A stretch of 64,000 nucleotides of DNA. Origin: JAHELQ01 sp964491915. GTDB lineage: Bacteria; Acidobacteriota; Aminicenantia; UBA2199. Location of the stretch: assembly GCA_964491915.1 (NCBI GenBank), contig CAZBHS010000017.1, forward strand, positions 1 through 64,000. The letters are read 5' to 3'. Of this stretch, positions 24,249 to 32,994 are shown one piece after another (the first letter of the stretch is position 1; each line of letters opens with the position of its first letter). The notes under the pieces are model-generated. The model was given only the letters and a program-made list of their open reading frames with translations. It was not told the origin of the DNA and did no database searches. The translations under genes were made by a program, and so were the position numbers.

Positions 24249-24773
24249 CTAAATCCATTGTTTCCGGAAGAAATAGGCCAATCCGTAAGCTGACGCGAAA
24301 ATCGCCATCATGGTCACCCATGCTCCCACAGATAAAACCGCCCCGCCGGACAGCGCCACTCCGCTGGTACAACCTCTGGCCAAACGGGCGCCGAAGCCGA
24401 ACAGGACTCCGCCCGCCATGGCGAACATCCAGCGTTTCTTGTCGGTAAAGCGCGGTCCGCGATTGGTCTCTTTTTTGACCCTTCCGGCCAAAGCGCCGGA
24501 CAGCAGGCCGCCGACCAGGACGCCTAATAATTCGAATACATACCAGTCTTTCAGAGGGCTTTCTTCGCCGCCGCTATATTTCGACAGGTATTGGTTTTGG
24601 CTCACATGTTCGGGAGCGATTACTTTTTCAGCGGCCACAACCGAGCGCATGAGGGCGCCGGACGCTCCCAATCCGTGGCCGGTGATAAAAAATGCCGCCA
24701 ACAGCACGATTCCCAATCCGACACCGGCGAGATATGGGGACCAATATTTTTTTGCTTTCATCTTATTCTCCAT
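24249..24773 (-). CDS. YeeE/YedE-type sulfur-compound transporter subunit (RGCTSG half)
   Basis: 174 residues, about four to five helices. GHGLGASGALMR and FGARLARGCTSGVALSGGAVL are the first-half YeeE signatures with the conserved Cys. The ATG at 24773 follows AGGAGGT at a slightly long distance. A second ATG at 24761 has GGAG at better spacing, so either may be used. Confidence 0.85.
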   Translation of the reverse strand: MENKMKAKKYWSPYLAGVGLGIVLLAAFFITGHGLGASGALMRSVVAAEKVIAPEHVSQNQYLSKYSGGEESPLKDWYVFELLGVLVGGLLSGALAGRVKKETNRGPRFTDKKRWMFAMAGGVLFGFGARLARGCTSGVALSGGAVLSVGAWVTMMAIFASAYGLAYFFRKQWI

Positions 24774-24791
24774 GTTTCGTTTTACCTCCTA

Positions 24792-25784
24792 TTAATAAGG
24801 GAGCCAGGACGATAACTGGCCCGCTTCGACGATAATAAATCTCAGAAGCAATCCTCCCACTAATACAAAACCCGCTCCGATGAACGAGGGGATCTGTTTG
24901 CCTTTCAATTCCATCATTTCCAAAAATGCCGGTAACAATAAGCCCATCCCCATGATGAGCGCCCAGAACGTAGCGGTCAGAGGACCTCCCAGGATCAACT
25001 CCAACGCGTTTTGGTGTTGAGTGGATGATGTGGCCATGCCGATAATGAACAATATCAGCAGAACGGCTTCCACTCCGATGAGTCCCAGGTCGATGCGAGT
25101 GAAAAAACGGATTTCCTGATGCTTGGGGGACAGGAGAATTACCAGGGCCGCGGCTGTGGAAACTCCGGACACTAAAAATATCGGCCCCATGATGGAGGAA
25201 TTCCAAAAGGGACGGGCGCCCAGGGCGCTGAGAAGGATGCCTGTATAAATGCCCAGCAAGATTGCCACCGGGATTGTGATTTTGGCGATCAAGCGGCTGT
25301 GTTTTTCGCTCAGTTCAAATAGTCGGCGGAATTTGTCCACATGTTTGGCCAATCGTTTTTGTTTGCCGATGAATGATTCGATGCTGGAATAGACAGTGGG
25401 AAATCCTTGCCTGAACGTCGCTAAAATCAATAAAAAACTCAGTGGGTATACCAGCAACAAAATCCACGAGCCCCAGGACATGGGGGAGGTGATATTGAAG
25501 GCTGTGTAGAATCGCCATACATAGAGCTTGTGCTCCAGGTCCAAAAACAGGGCCAGCATGCCCAAACTGAGAAACACCGGCGCCAGCAAGACGATTTTAT
25601 TGGTGGCGACATTGTACTCTTTGCCTTTGTTTTTCAGAATCATGACAGCGGCGAGGATCAGGATGCCGGCTGTCAGTCCGCCCAGGAACAGATAGACCGG
25701 TACTTCCCAGCCCCAGACATGGATTGCGCCGCCGGCGCTGTGGGCAATTTTGTTTGTTGTAATTGTTATTTCATTCATATCCAC
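24792..25784 (-). CDS. psrC: NrfD/PsrC-like membrane subunit
   Basis: 330 residues, eight or more helices. WGWEVPVYLFLGGLTAGILIL and the FLDLEHKLYVWRFYT and SPMSWGSWILL segments are characteristic of NrfD/PsrC quinone-binding anchors without heme. It exchanges electrons between menaquinol and the Fe-S subunit encoded upstream (7 bases away). The exact substrate of the complex (polysulfide, thiosulfate or tetrathionate) is open; the YeeE and rhodanese neighbours favour thiosulfate or polysulfide. Confidence 0.82.
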   Translation of the reverse strand: MDMNEITITTNKIAHSAGGAIHVWGWEVPVYLFLGGLTAGILILAAVMILKNKGKEYNVATNKIVLLAPVFLSLGMLALFLDLEHKLYVWRFYTAFNITSPMSWGSWILLLVYPLSFLLILATFRQGFPTVYSSIESFIGKQKRLAKHVDKFRRLFELSEKHSRLIAKITIPVAILLGIYTGILLSALGARPFWNSSIMGPIFLVSGVSTAAALVILLSPKHQEIRFFTRIDLGLIGVEAVLLILFIIGMATSSTQHQNALELILGGPLTATFWALIMGMGLLLPAFLEMMELKGKQIPSFIGAGFVLVGGLLLRFIIVEAGQLSSWLPY

Positions 25785-25791
25785 CTCTTCG

Positions 25792-26343
25792 TCACACCAG
25801 GTAATAGATGTTGGGGTCTGTCCCCGCCTGGGGGACCAACCGTTTGTTTTTCCGGCTTTTGATCAAAGTCGAAACCTCACTGTTAGGATCGTTCATATCG
25901 CCAAACACGATGGAGTGGGTGGGGCAAACCGACGCGCACGCGGGGGCCAACCCTTTTTCCACCCGGTGGTGGCAAAACGAGCACTTGCTCACATACCCTT
26001 CGGGCATGACAAAGCGGGCGCTGTAAGGACAGGAGGCCATGCAGGCTTTGCAACCGGTGCATTTACCCGGATCCACGGTCACGATATTGCTGTCGGCCGT
26101 GACGTGGCTGGCTCCGGTGGGGCAATTGGCGACGCAGGGGGCGTTGGAACAATGGTTGCAGCGCTCCGAACGGATTTCCATTTGCAGGTTGGGAAGTTTG
26201 CCCGATACCTCTTCGGTGACCCACACCCGGTGCAAACCTTCAGGTACCTGATTCTCGGTTTTGCAAGCCATAACGCAGGCTCCGCAGCCGACGCAGGTTT
26301 TGGTGTCGATGACCATCACATATTTTTTCTTTTTCTGTTTCAT
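25792..26343 (-). CDS. psrB: PsrB-like four-cluster ferredoxin subunit
   Basis: 183 residues with four Cys sets for [4Fe-4S] clusters: CVGCGACVMAC, CNHCSNAPCVANC, CTGCKACMASC and CSFCHHRVEKGLAPACASVC. It transfers electrons between the membrane anchor and the molybdopterin subunit on the outer face of the membrane. No signal peptide of its own, so export with the TAT-carrying catalytic subunit is expected. Confidence 0.88.
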   Translation of the reverse strand: MKQKKKKYVMVIDTKTCVGCGACVMACKTENQVPEGLHRVWVTEEVSGKLPNLQMEIRSERCNHCSNAPCVANCPTGASHVTADSNIVTVDPGKCTGCKACMASCPYSARFVMPEGYVSKCSFCHHRVEKGLAPACASVCPTHSIVFGDMNDPNSEVSTLIKSRKNKRLVPQAGTDPNIYYLV

Positions 26344-26352
26344 TGGTATCTC

Positions 26353-28560
26353 CTAGACCTCGAAGGTGACGAAATTGCCGCGAATGCCGATACCGCCCAT
26401 AATGGGGTCGGTCTTTGTTTTGGAAACCAGATGGGTGACGCTGGCTCCTTTCTTGAACGAGCGTTTCATCTTTTTCTGGTTATGACCGAAGCCATGGACC
26501 ATGAACACAATGTCGGGCCGTACCCGTTCGGTGACTTTGGCCCGGACCTTGTTGCTGGAGGTGTTGTCCTCGTTCACCAATTTGATGTATTGTCCATTTT
26601 TGATGCCCCATTCTTTGGCGATGTCGGTGTGGATCCAGACCTCGTTCTCCGGGACCAATTGAGTTAGCAGGGGATTGTTGGTTGTTCGTCCGAAAGAATG
26701 AGACGGAGAGCGGCCGTAGAGTAGGCGATAAAAACCATCCGGCGGTTCTTCATGGTGGGTGAACCGGGGGATGGGGTCATGACCGTAGTTCTCGAGGGTT
26801 TGGGAATATAATTCGATTTTCCCGCTGTCGGTTGGGAATTCAATAGCTTCACCGGGCTCGAAATAATTGAGGGTCTGCTTCTCGAGGTTTTTGACCCCAA
26901 GTTTTTGCATTTCCGCCAATGAACTGCCCACTTTATTTAAACGAACGTCCAGATAGTCTTCGATGTTTTTCCAGGGGAAGTAGTTTCCCAAGCCCATTTT
27001 GTTCGCCAGGTTTTTGGCCATCCACCAGGCGGGTTTGCTATTGTATTTGGGTTTGAATGCCGGCATCCGCAGCGCGATCTGAGGCTCCCGTCCAGGGGAG
27101 ACGCGGATATCGTCGTAGCGTTCCAGGTAGGTGCACTCCGGCAATACCACATCGGCCCAGCCGGTGATTTCCGCCGGCAGTATATCGATTGCCACTAGTA
27201 GATCGAGATTCTGAATAGCCTTGATCGTCTTTTGGGGGTCTGGGAGAGTGTGAATCAAATTGGTTCCGTATACCAACCAGCCTTTGATGTTGTAATCCCT
27301 GCCTTCGGTGGGGATGGTGGCGTCGCAAATTCCCGACGAGAGTGCGAGATTGGCGAGCTCAAATTTGCCGGGGAACGCGACGCGCCAGGCGAGTTTGGGT
27401 TTGGGGGGGGTGGGAATGGGGTAGGCCGGTACTTCGGCCTCGGCTGGAATGTAAAAACCACCTTTGCGGCCCCAACTGCCCAGCAATGCGTTAAGAATCG
27501 CTCCGGCCCTGACCCGCTGAGTGTCGTCGCCATACCAGACCACGTGACGGCCGGGATGAATCAATGTGGCGGGCGCGTTTTTCGCCATTTCCCGGGCGGT
27601 TTCACGAATGAGGTCCGGTTTGATGGAGGTGATTGGGTAAGCCCATTCGGGAGTGTATGTCTTGACCGCCTGCTTCAATTTGTCGAAGCCGGTGGAGTAT
27701 TTCTCTATATAATCTTTATCATAGAGGTTTTCCTCGATGATGATATGGATCCATGACAATAGGAGCGCCATGTCTGTCCCCGGTTTGATGGGCAACCAAT
27801 AGTTCGATTTGCCGGCGGCCACGGAAAAGCGGGGATCCACTGTAATGATGGACGCGCCGTTGCGGATCGCCTGGGCAAACTCGTTGACCTGCGCGCTATG
27901 GGTGTTTTCACCGATGTGGGAGCCTAATAGTACAATGCACTTCGAGTTCTTCATATCTGTTCGTTCCGGCGAATTGATGGCCTCCCCATAGGTCAGCAGA
28001 TACGCTTCTTCCCTTGGGCCGCGGCAATTTGCGTACGAAGGGGCGGTGATATTGGCGGATCCATAGGCTTTCAGCAATGTTTTGAAAAAACTGCCGCCGG
28101 ACCCGTGGGTAAAGAGCGCCACGCTCTCGGGACCATGTTCTTTAGCGATTTTCTCGAGCTTTTTTGCGATGTATGTGAAGGCCTCGTCCCAGGTGGCCTC
28201 TTTGAATACCTGTTTGCCCCGTTCCTCAGTGCGAATGAGGGGCGTCTTTAGCCGGTCGGGGTCATTGTAAGCGCCGATTCCCGCCGAACCTTTGGTGCAC
28301 AATCTGCCGTATGAGTGTTGATCGATGTCATTCCCCGTGATTTTCCAGGGTTTCCCATCCAATGTATAAACCCAACCAGCACATTTAAATGTGCACATTT
28401 CGCAATAGGTGGGAGTCCTGGATATCGTGCCGTTCGAGGCGGGGCGCCCCTGTGGTGAAGAGGCTGACGCGTAACCAAGCAGTCCGCCTCCGACGGCGAG
28501 ACCGCCCAGTCCCATTCCTGAGATCTTAATAAATTCTCTTCGGTCGAATGTCTGTTTCAT
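26353..28560 (-). CDS. psrA: PsrA/PhsA-like molybdopterin oxidoreductase
   Basis: About 735 residues from the ATG at 28560 (AAAGGTGAG upstream; frame open to 28602). TAT signal DRREFIKISGMGLGG, then an Fe-S site (YCEMCTFKC...LCTKG) and the molybdopterin domains of the DMSO-reductase family. The candidate Mo ligand is Cys in SYANCRGPREEAY, as in polysulfide/thiosulfate reductases. GTNLIHTLPDP and DVVLPECTYLERYD are further family blocks. First gene of the operon psrA-psrB-psrC-yeeE-yeeE-rhodanese-merR. fdhD and mobA, which serve this cofactor, are divergent. Alternative: tetrathionate or other sulfur-oxyanion reductase. Confidence 0.82.
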   Translation of the reverse strand: MKQTFDRREFIKISGMGLGGLAVGGGLLGYASASSPQGRPASNGTISRTPTYCEMCTFKCAGWVYTLDGKPWKITGNDIDQHSYGRLCTKGSAGIGAYNDPDRLKTPLIRTEERGKQVFKEATWDEAFTYIAKKLEKIAKEHGPESVALFTHGSGGSFFKTLLKAYGSANITAPSYANCRGPREEAYLLTYGEAINSPERTDMKNSKCIVLLGSHIGENTHSAQVNEFAQAIRNGASIITVDPRFSVAAGKSNYWLPIKPGTDMALLLSWIHIIIEENLYDKDYIEKYSTGFDKLKQAVKTYTPEWAYPITSIKPDLIRETAREMAKNAPATLIHPGRHVVWYGDDTQRVRAGAILNALLGSWGRKGGFYIPAEAEVPAYPIPTPPKPKLAWRVAFPGKFELANLALSSGICDATIPTEGRDYNIKGWLVYGTNLIHTLPDPQKTIKAIQNLDLLVAIDILPAEITGWADVVLPECTYLERYDDIRVSPGREPQIALRMPAFKPKYNSKPAWWMAKNLANKMGLGNYFPWKNIEDYLDVRLNKVGSSLAEMQKLGVKNLEKQTLNYFEPGEAIEFPTDSGKIELYSQTLENYGHDPIPRFTHHEEPPDGFYRLLYGRSPSHSFGRTTNNPLLTQLVPENEVWIHTDIAKEWGIKNGQYIKLVNEDNTSSNKVRAKVTERVRPDIVFMVHGFGHNQKKMKRSFKKGASVTHLVSKTKTDPIMGGIGIRGNFVTFEV

Positions 28561-28594
28561 TCTTTGCTCACCTTTGTCCCAAAAATTAAAAATA

Positions 28595-28610
28595 TATATC
28601 ATATGATATA
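28595..28610. promoter_or_regulatory. 16-bp perfect palindrome in the psrA leader
   Basis: TATATCATATGATATA lies between the predicted promoter and the psrA start, where a repressor would block the operon. Confidence 0.5.
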
Positions 28611-28633
28611 CATTAACTGTATCGAGCGTTATA

Positions 28634-28662
28634 ATTATAGCGAAGGAAAAGTGAAAAGTAAA
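28634..28662 (-). promoter_or_regulatory. Promoter of the Psr-like operon
   Basis: Minus strand TTTACT (28662-28657), 17-bp spacer, TATAAT (28639-28634). The -35 is weak, consistent with a need for activation. Confidence 0.4.
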
Positions 28663-28732
28663 GAAGTTTGCTACTTTTTTATTTATGAAAGTACTTTTTG
28701 TCGTTCGACTTTAACGGCGGAAGGTTTTAAGT

Positions 28733-28738
28733 TATAAT
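28733..28738 (+). promoter_or_regulatory. -10 box close to the fdhD start
   Basis: TATAAT ends seven bases before the ATG and no ribosome-binding site is present, so fdhD mRNA may be leaderless. Confidence 0.4.
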
Positions 28739-28745
28739 AAAGCGT

Positions 28746-29480
28746 ATGATGAAGAAAGAGATCAATATTCAGCGATTTCAGAATGGAGCGTTGGCCGGAG
28801 TTTTAGACTCGGTGGTTGTGGAACGGAATATGGAATTGGTGGTTAACGGAGGGGACAGGCTCTTTATTGCGATGGCGCCTGAGGAGGTCGAGGCTTTTAC
28901 TATTGGTTATCTTATTACTTCCGGGCTTATCGACCGGCTCTCGGATTTAAAGGATTTGCGAATCGATGATGGAAGAATCCATGTGGAGCTGGAGGAAATG
29001 AAACCGGTGAAGCGCAGCTTGCCTACCGCCAGCACTGGTCTGGCGATGCTCGAATCATTGAAGGACAGGTCGCCGTTTCCTTCAAAATTAATCCCGAATT
29101 TACCATCGCTTCCGGCATTGTTCCAGGAGTTCAACAAGCAGTCTGTGGTGTTCCAACAAACCGGGGGCGTTCATTCGGCGGCCATTTCGGATGGGAAGGA
29201 GGTTCTCTTTTTCACCGAGGATATCGGCCGGCACAATGCCCTCGACAAAACCATCGGCAAGGCGCTTCTGAAGGAAGTGGAGTTGGGGGATTATTTTTTG
29301 CTGACCAGTGGGAGAGTGTCCGGGGAAATCACAAAAAAATGTTTTTACGCCGGGGTGCCTACGATTGTATCTCATTCGGCGCCCACGTCGATGGCGCTCG
29401 AGCGGGCTTCGCAGTTCAACATGACCATTATCGGCTTTTTGCGGGGGCAACGGTTTAACATTTATACGCCGATGGATTGA
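28746..29480 (+). CDS. fdhD: FdhD-like molybdoenzyme sulfurtransferase, Cys-less loop
   Basis: 244 residues. The family blocks are visible: AMAPEEVEAFTIGYLITSGLI, TGGVHSAAI, FFTEDIGRHNALDKTIG, LLTSGRVSGEI and SHSAPTSMALERA. FdhD passes sulfur to the molybdenum cofactor of formate dehydrogenases and relatives using a CXXC-type loop (CGVCG in E. coli). Here the equivalent stretch reads LPTASTGLAM, with no Cys. The protein may act only as a cofactor chaperone, or use another residue. Five bases before mobA, and divergent from the Psr-like operon that it presumably serves. Confidence 0.87.
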   Translation: MMKKEINIQRFQNGALAGVLDSVVVERNMELVVNGGDRLFIAMAPEEVEAFTIGYLITSGLIDRLSDLKDLRIDDGRIHVELEEMKPVKRSLPTASTGLAMLESLKDRSPFPSKLIPNLPSLPALFQEFNKQSVVFQQTGGVHSAAISDGKEVLFFTEDIGRHNALDKTIGKALLKEVELGDYFLLTSGRVSGEITKKCFYAGVPTIVSHSAPTSMALERASQFNMTIIGFLRGQRFNIYTPMD

Positions 29481-29484
29481 ATGG

Positions 29485-30057
29485 ATGGATAGGCAAACGG
29501 ACATCAGCGCGATCATATTGGCGGGGGGGCAATCGAGCCGGATGAAAAAAGACAAGGCTCTCTTGCCGGTAAATGGCAAACGCTTGATCGAGAGTGTGGC
29601 CTCCCAATTGGAGCCCTACTTCGCCGATATTGTGATCAGCGCCAGAGCAGGGCAGACTCTGGATTTTTTGCCGTATAGGATTGCCGTTGACCAATCATCT
29701 GGTCAGGGACCGTTGATGGGGATCCTCACCGGTCTCAAAGCATCGCGAACCCCTTATAATTTTGTCATCGCCTGTGATATTCCCGAGATCGACATCCATT
29801 TTTTAGAGTCAATGCTCCCCGCTGTCCGCTCTTATGACATTGTGGTGCCGGTATCCGGGGCTTCAAAGTACGAGCCGCTGCTCGCGTTTTATCACAAACA
29901 ACTAATCCACCCCATCGAGACTTTACTCAATCAGGGAACCCGGCAGATTATCAAACTCTTCCCCCTTGCCACGGTAAAATATATTCCGATGCTCACTTCG
30001 GGGTGGTATTTTAATCTGAATACTCTAGAGGATTTCAGGAACTATTTAAACCGCTAG
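29485..30057 (+). CDS. mobA: Molybdenum cofactor guanylyltransferase
   Basis: 190 residues. GGQSSRMKKDKALLPV is the nucleotide-binding signature LAGGxSxRMGxDKA with Gly changed to Lys. DQSSGQGPLMGILTGL and VIACDIPEID contain the conserved GPLxG and CDxP blocks. Attaches GMP to molybdopterin for bis-MGD enzymes such as the Psr-like reductase. Forms a pair with fdhD. Confidence 0.9.
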   Translation: MDRQTDISAIILAGGQSSRMKKDKALLPVNGKRLIESVASQLEPYFADIVISARAGQTLDFLPYRIAVDQSSGQGPLMGILTGLKASRTPYNFVIACDIPEIDIHFLESMLPAVRSYDIVVPVSGASKYEPLLAFYHKQLIHPIETLLNQGTRQIIKLFPLATVKYIPMLTSGWYFNLNTLEDFRNYLNR

Positions 30058-30072
30058 CTTATTTATAAGAGA

Positions 30073-30552
30073 CTATTGCATGATTTCGCGGGGGTCGTCA
30101 TCATTGTCATCGTTGAATAGCAGGTCCTCATCGTAAAATGGGCCGCCGTGCTGTTGCTGAAACGTCCATTTACCGGAAGCGATTTTGCTCTTCATATAGG
30201 CCATGGCAATGTTCGCGATAAATTTTCGGGACGAGGGTAAAATCAACACAAAGCCTGTCAGGTCGGTGATAAAACCCGGTGTTACCAGCATAACTCCGCC
30301 CACCAATATCAGCAATCCCTGAATCAACTCGCTTCCGGGGAGTTGTCCGGTTTGGAGAGTCATTTTTATCTTCTGAAAAACACTCAGTCCTTGAGATCTC
30401 GAGAACGCGGCGCCTAAAATGCCGGTGCACACGACAATGGCGATGGTGGGAATCGTCCCTAAGGCCTCGCCCGCCTTGATGAGGACCATCAACTCAATCA
30501 ATGGGACTACAGTAAAGATAATCAAAAGTTTGGGGAAAGCAAAAGATTTCAT
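30073..30552 (-). CDS. fxsA: FxsA family membrane protein
   Basis: 159 residues with four hydrophobic segments. LLIIFTVVPLIELMVLIKAG, the A-FSRSQGLSVF loop and LVGGVMLVTPGFITDLTGFVLILP are the family core. FxsA is a cytoplasmic-membrane protein linked to phage exclusion when overproduced in E. coli; its normal job is unknown. The C-terminal 30 residues are acidic (DEDLLFNDDNDDD). Confidence 0.87.
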   Translation of the reverse strand: MKSFAFPKLLIIFTVVPLIELMVLIKAGEALGTIPTIAIVVCTGILGAAFSRSQGLSVFQKIKMTLQTGQLPGSELIQGLLILVGGVMLVTPGFITDLTGFVLILPSSRKFIANIAMAYMKSKIASGKWTFQQQHGGPFYDEDLLFNDDNDDDPREIMQ

Positions 30553-30654
30553 CTCTTTATACTAGTACAAATTAAGGTAAAAGGCAAGATCGACCCGGGG
30601 GAATCGGGAGATGGGGCCGGTGGGATAAGTTCCCACCGGCGGTTTATTTGCAGG

Positions 30655-32994
30655 TTATGATTGCGGATTCGGGGGGGTGTGGGTGGTGAGGTAGCGATAG
30701 AGGAGGTTGAAGAGGTGGAGGGTGGTGTTTTGGCCTTCGTAGATGCCGTGGGAGCGGTTGGGGTAGGCCATCATGTCGAAGGTTTTGTTGTGTTCGATGA
30801 GTTTGTTGACGAGGGCTTCTGTGTTTTGGTAATGAACATTGTCGTCTCCGGTGCCGTGAATCACCAGGAGATTGCCCTTCAAATTTTGAGCGTGGGTGAT
30901 GGGAGAGCCCTGGATGTAGCCTTCGGGGTTGTCCTTGGGATGTCCCTGGTAGCGTTCCTGGTAGATGGTGTCGTAGTATTTCTGGTCCGCCACCGGGGCG
31001 ATGGCCATGCCGGTTTTGTAGAGGTCCGGATAGCGGAACATGGCGTTCAGGGTCATGGTTCCGCCGGCGCTCCATCCCCAAACCGCCACCCGCTCAGGGT
31101 CGAGATAGGTTCGCTGTTTCACTATTTCTCTGACGGCGTTGGCCTGGTCCTGGGAGTTCAGGATGCCCACTTTGCCGTAGATACATTTTCTGAATTCGCG
31201 GCCCCGGGGGGACGGAGTGCCTCTGTTATCGACGCTGACCACCACATAGCCTTTTTGGGCCAGAAACAGATGCCAGAGATACGTGTTGCCGCCCCAACGG
31301 TCCCGGACCGTCATCGACCATGGCTCGCCGTACACGTAAATCAACAATGGATATTTTTTCTGCGGATCGAAGTCCGGCGGTTTGAGGCACCAGGCATCTA
31401 AATCTACGCCTTCGGGTATGGGAACCCGGAAGAATTCCACCGGTTGTTTGGCGATGGCGTTCACTTTTTCCTTCAATGTTTTATTGGCAATCAGGCTTCT
31501 AATTTTTTTGTGGCCTCTCAAGCGGATGAGCTCGCTCACTGAAAGCAAAAATTGAAAATCCCTTCCATTTCAGAATATCCTCAGTTTTCATGAACNNNNN
31601 NNNNNGCTCACTGTGGGGGTTTCGAAGGTGGAATAGGTGTGGAAGGCCCAGCGGGAATCGCTGGAAATGCGATAATTGTGAGTCCCCGGTTGATTGATGG
31701 GGGTGATGCGTTGGATTTTGCTGGAGCCGAATAGGTTTGCCTTGTAGAGATAGCTCTGGGTAGGATTGTCCGGCGACGCGGTGAAGTAGACCTGTCCCCT
31801 CTTGGGATCGATTTTGATGACCCGGATGATATCGAAGGCGCCTTTTGTGACCGGGCGGAGGGTTTTGCCGTCGCGGCTCACTAGATATAAGTGCCGCCAA
31901 CCGCTTCTCTCGCTGAGCCAGGTGAAGTATTTCCCTTTTTTGACCCAGAGCAAGGTGTCGTTGATATCGAGCCAGGCATCGTCTTTTTCGGTCATGATCG
32001 GCGTCAGGGCGCCGGAGGTGATATCCCCCAACATGACTGTGTTGGTGTTCTGGCTGCGGTTCATGCGTTGGATGATGATCTGATCGGAGTTACCGGCCCA
32101 ATCCATGCGGGGGATGTAATGGTCGCGAGGGTCGCCGTCAGGGGTGAACCAGGTGGTGGCGCCGCCTTGGTGGCTCACCACTCCGATTTTTGTGGCGGAG
32201 TTGGTTTCGCCGGCTTTGGGGTATTGGATGGGGATCGTCCTGGAGTACAATTCATCGGTGTTGTTAATCATTTGAAAATCCCTCACCCCTTCGCTATCGA
32301 ATTGCCAATAGGCGATCCAGAGGCTATCGGGACTCCAGCGGAAGCAGTCCCGCAAAAAGAATTCTTCTTCGTGGACCCAATCAGAGGTGCCGTTGATGAT
32401 GGTGCCGGAGCCGTCGGTTGTCAATTGGGTGACGGCGCGGTCTTTTAATGACTGGACATAGAGGTTGCGCTGGCTGACGTAGGCGACCTTGCCGCTGTCG
32501 GGGGAGAATTTGGCGAACATGAGGGATGACTCGGGCGCGTCCCCGCCCAATTGCCAGAGATTTTTGGTGGTGAGGTCGAGAATCCAATAATCGCCGCGGG
32601 TGTTTTGCCGCCACACCCGTTGGGAATTGGTGAAAATCATCACCATCTTCCCGTCCTTTGACCAACTGTAGTCTTCGATATCCAGGGCTTCTTCTTTGCC
32701 TGCCGGCACCAGGAGCTTCGCGTCCACCAATACGGTCCGTTTGCTGGAATTTGGGGAGTAGAGCACGATGTCCCGTCCGCTTTCAGTGGTTTTGGACTGC
32801 TCCAATGTGGTGTAGCCGGAGAGCCGCGGATGCCAACGGGCGGGTCCAAACCGCTCGGAGGCGAACTCACGGGAATTGTATATTTTATCCAATGTCAAGA
32901 TTGTTGGGTCGTCGGTGGGCGCCTGTCCCCTCAATACCAGTGGGGCTAACAAACCGGCGATCAATACGATAATGAGTGCGAGTCTACGCTTCAT
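30655..32994 (-). CDS. DPP-IV-like S9 peptidase, broken by an assembly gap
   Basis: Two open frames separated by ten N (31596-31605) make one gene. The upstream part (31606-32994, about 463 residues) has a signal peptide and a DPP-IV beta-propeller (WVHEEEFFLRDCFRWSPDSLWIAYWQFD, the Glu-Glu substrate motif). The downstream part (30655-31533) is the S9 alpha/beta-hydrolase domain with GWSAGG (Ser), HGTGDDNVHYQN (Asp) and RSHGIY (His). The 8-mer GCTCACTG occurs at 31534-31541 and 31606-31613. Joining there gives ETPTVSELIRLRG in frame and a product of about 755 residues, so the 72 bases between are probably an assembly artefact. A secreted dipeptidyl peptidase; its stop codon side borders fxsA and its start overlaps the Xaa-Pro aminopeptidase gene. 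Confidence 0.85.
31596..31605. other. Assembly gap (10 N)
   Basis: Flanked by an 8-bp direct repeat in the S9 peptidase gene. See that entry. Confidence 0.98.

Noticed and set aside
25750..26667. 305-codon open frame on the plus strand opposite the psrB and psrA genes
   Set aside because: It lies wholly antisense to well-supported Fe-S and molybdopterin genes and its product has no motif or ribosome-binding site; it mirrors their codon bias.
30661..31401. 246-codon plus-strand frame opposite the S9 peptidase
   Set aside because: Shadow of the peptidase gene; Val/Gly-rich composition typical of antisense frames.
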